Positions 63,356-64,000 of a stretch of 64,000 nt of DNA are shown in pieces. The translations under genes were made by a program, and so were the position numbers. Source of the DNA: Cytobacillus pseudoceanisediminis. GTDB taxonomy: Bacteria; Bacillota; Bacilli; Bacillales; Cytobacillaceae. Each line of letters starts with the position of its first letter. The stretch's first letter is position 1. Location of the stretch: contig NZ_CP097349.1 in assembly GCF_023516215.1 (NCBI RefSeq), positions 4,616,001 through 4,680,000 on the forward strand, read 5' to 3'. The notes below the pieces were generated by a model. The model was not told where the DNA came from, made no database searches, and worked only from the letters and a program-made list of their open reading frames with translations.

Positions 63356-64000
63356 TTAGATTTCGTCATCTTCTATTCGAGCATTTCGCATCGATGAAAG
63401 ACTGAACCACAGTCCGCAAAAAGCTAGTCCGGCTATTGAAATCCATAGAGCCGTTATGAAACCTAGTCCGTCAGCGAGGGTACCTCCTAGTGGAGCGCCG
63501 ATAACGACTGCACTACGATTGATGGATCGAAGTGTGGCATTCATACGACCTTGCAGGTGAGATGGCGTGACATACTGTCGATATCCCATTTCAAGAGGAC
63601 CTTCGATTCCCATGGCAAAGCCGTAAAAGAACTGCCCAACAATCACAAAAATGAGAGCTATGTACTGCGAGTCGGAGTTGTTAGTTGCTGGAGCTAGAGC
63701 CATCTAGATAACTGCTGGAGCATAGAGAATTCGAGAAAAAGCCATTGCACGTCCGACGCCAAAGCGCACACCGGCTTGAGGAGATATAGAGGTTCCTGCG
63801 ACAGCACCAACACCTGCAGCGGCGAGGACATACCCAAGGAGTGAGGCATCGAAGCCAAGCTCAATTAAAAAAATGGATACTAGGATCGTCATGGTCATGC
63901 TATGAAAGAGAAACCAGGCGTGCGTGTTTAAAGCGAGTGTACGAAGGTATTGGTGTTGATAGACCCATCGCAAACCTTCCTTGATTTGCTGACCAAGTGG
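63356..64000 (-). pseudogene. MFS transporter, interrupted by an in-frame TAG, 5' end outside window
   Basis: C-terminal part of a major facilitator protein (six membrane segments visible). Frame open from the right edge: RWVYQHQYLRTLALNTHAW, LIELGFDASLLGYVLAAAGVGAVAG, RFGVGRAMAFSRILYAPAVI, then TAG at 63706-63704, then in the same frame MALAPATNNSDSQYIALIFV, GYRQYVTPSHLQGRMNATLRS and GAPLGGTLADGLG. No base loss is involved: a single C-to-T change from CAG (Gln) explains it. The codon usage and the higher GC differ slightly from neighbours. Substrate unknown. Confidence 0.8.

Noticed and set aside
1-64000. tRNA, rRNA, insertion sequences, prophage or integration sites
   Set aside because: None seen; no transposase, integrase or cloverleaf-like sequence was recognised, though a covariance-model scan was not possible.

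Overview
The window is a low-to-moderate GC Firmicute chromosome segment. Its gene order is that of Bacillus and its close relatives: yvyE-degS-degU-degV-comFA-comFC-yvyF-flgM-flgN-flgK-flgL-yviE-fliW-csrA-hag-flaG-fliD-fliS-fliT-hpf-secA-prfB-yvjA-cccB-ftsE-ftsX-ctpB-minJ. Sigma-D promoters, AAGGAGG ribosome binding sites and TTG/GTG starts fit a motile, probably endospore-forming Bacillaceae member outside B. subtilis itself. I cannot name the species. No rRNA, tRNA, IS element, prophage or CRISPR array was seen.

Layout. 1-17.2 kb: wall teichoic acid and envelope polymer genes (CDP-glycerol glycerophosphotransferases, a family 2 glycosyltransferase, tagD, tagA, a lipid-linked sugar flippase, csaB, tagO, an LCP ligase) with a secreted C39-like peptidase among them. 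17.5-23.4 kb: the DegS/DegU two-component system, degV and the competence genes comFA/comFC. 23.4-26.2 kb: a cyclic-di-GMP-I riboswitch in front of a PAS-PAS-GGDEF-EAL-PilZ protein. 26.2-37.6 kb: the late flagellar regulon with at least three sigma-D promoters and a CsrA hairpin in the hag leader. 37.8-44.9 kb: chemoreceptor plus BMP-type lipoprotein, a YkvA-like protein, a Spo0M-like protein behind a manganese (yybP-ykoY) riboswitch, gamma-glutamyltransferase and a split chromate transporter. 45-50.6 kb: a SEC-C protein, secA and prfB with its programmed +1 frameshift. 50.6-61.3 kb: a heptad-repeat coiled-coil protein, yvjA, cccB, ftsEX followed by an M23 endopeptidase, Mn-catalase, ctpB, minJ and a PAP2 phosphatase. 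61.4-64 kb: an M-box Mg2+ riboswitch with mgtE, then a broken MFS gene running off the edge.

The genes share themes: envelope building and wall hydrolysis (tag genes, LCP, ftsEX-M23, MinJ, CtpB), the switch between motility and other lifestyles (DegSU, c-di-GMP, FliW-CsrA-Hag) and metal homeostasis (two metal riboswitches, MgtE, Mn-catalase).

Two things stand out. First, about fifteen otherwise normal genes, including essential secA and tagO, are each broken by what looks like a one-base loss, almost always in a short homopolymer. That looks like sequencing error, and I annotate these genes as whole. Second, two intergenic arrays carry a 9-10 bp core (consensus YTGCAAATAR) repeated every 20-21 bp with unrelated spacers, and a third short array has a different core at the same period. 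I know no function for them.
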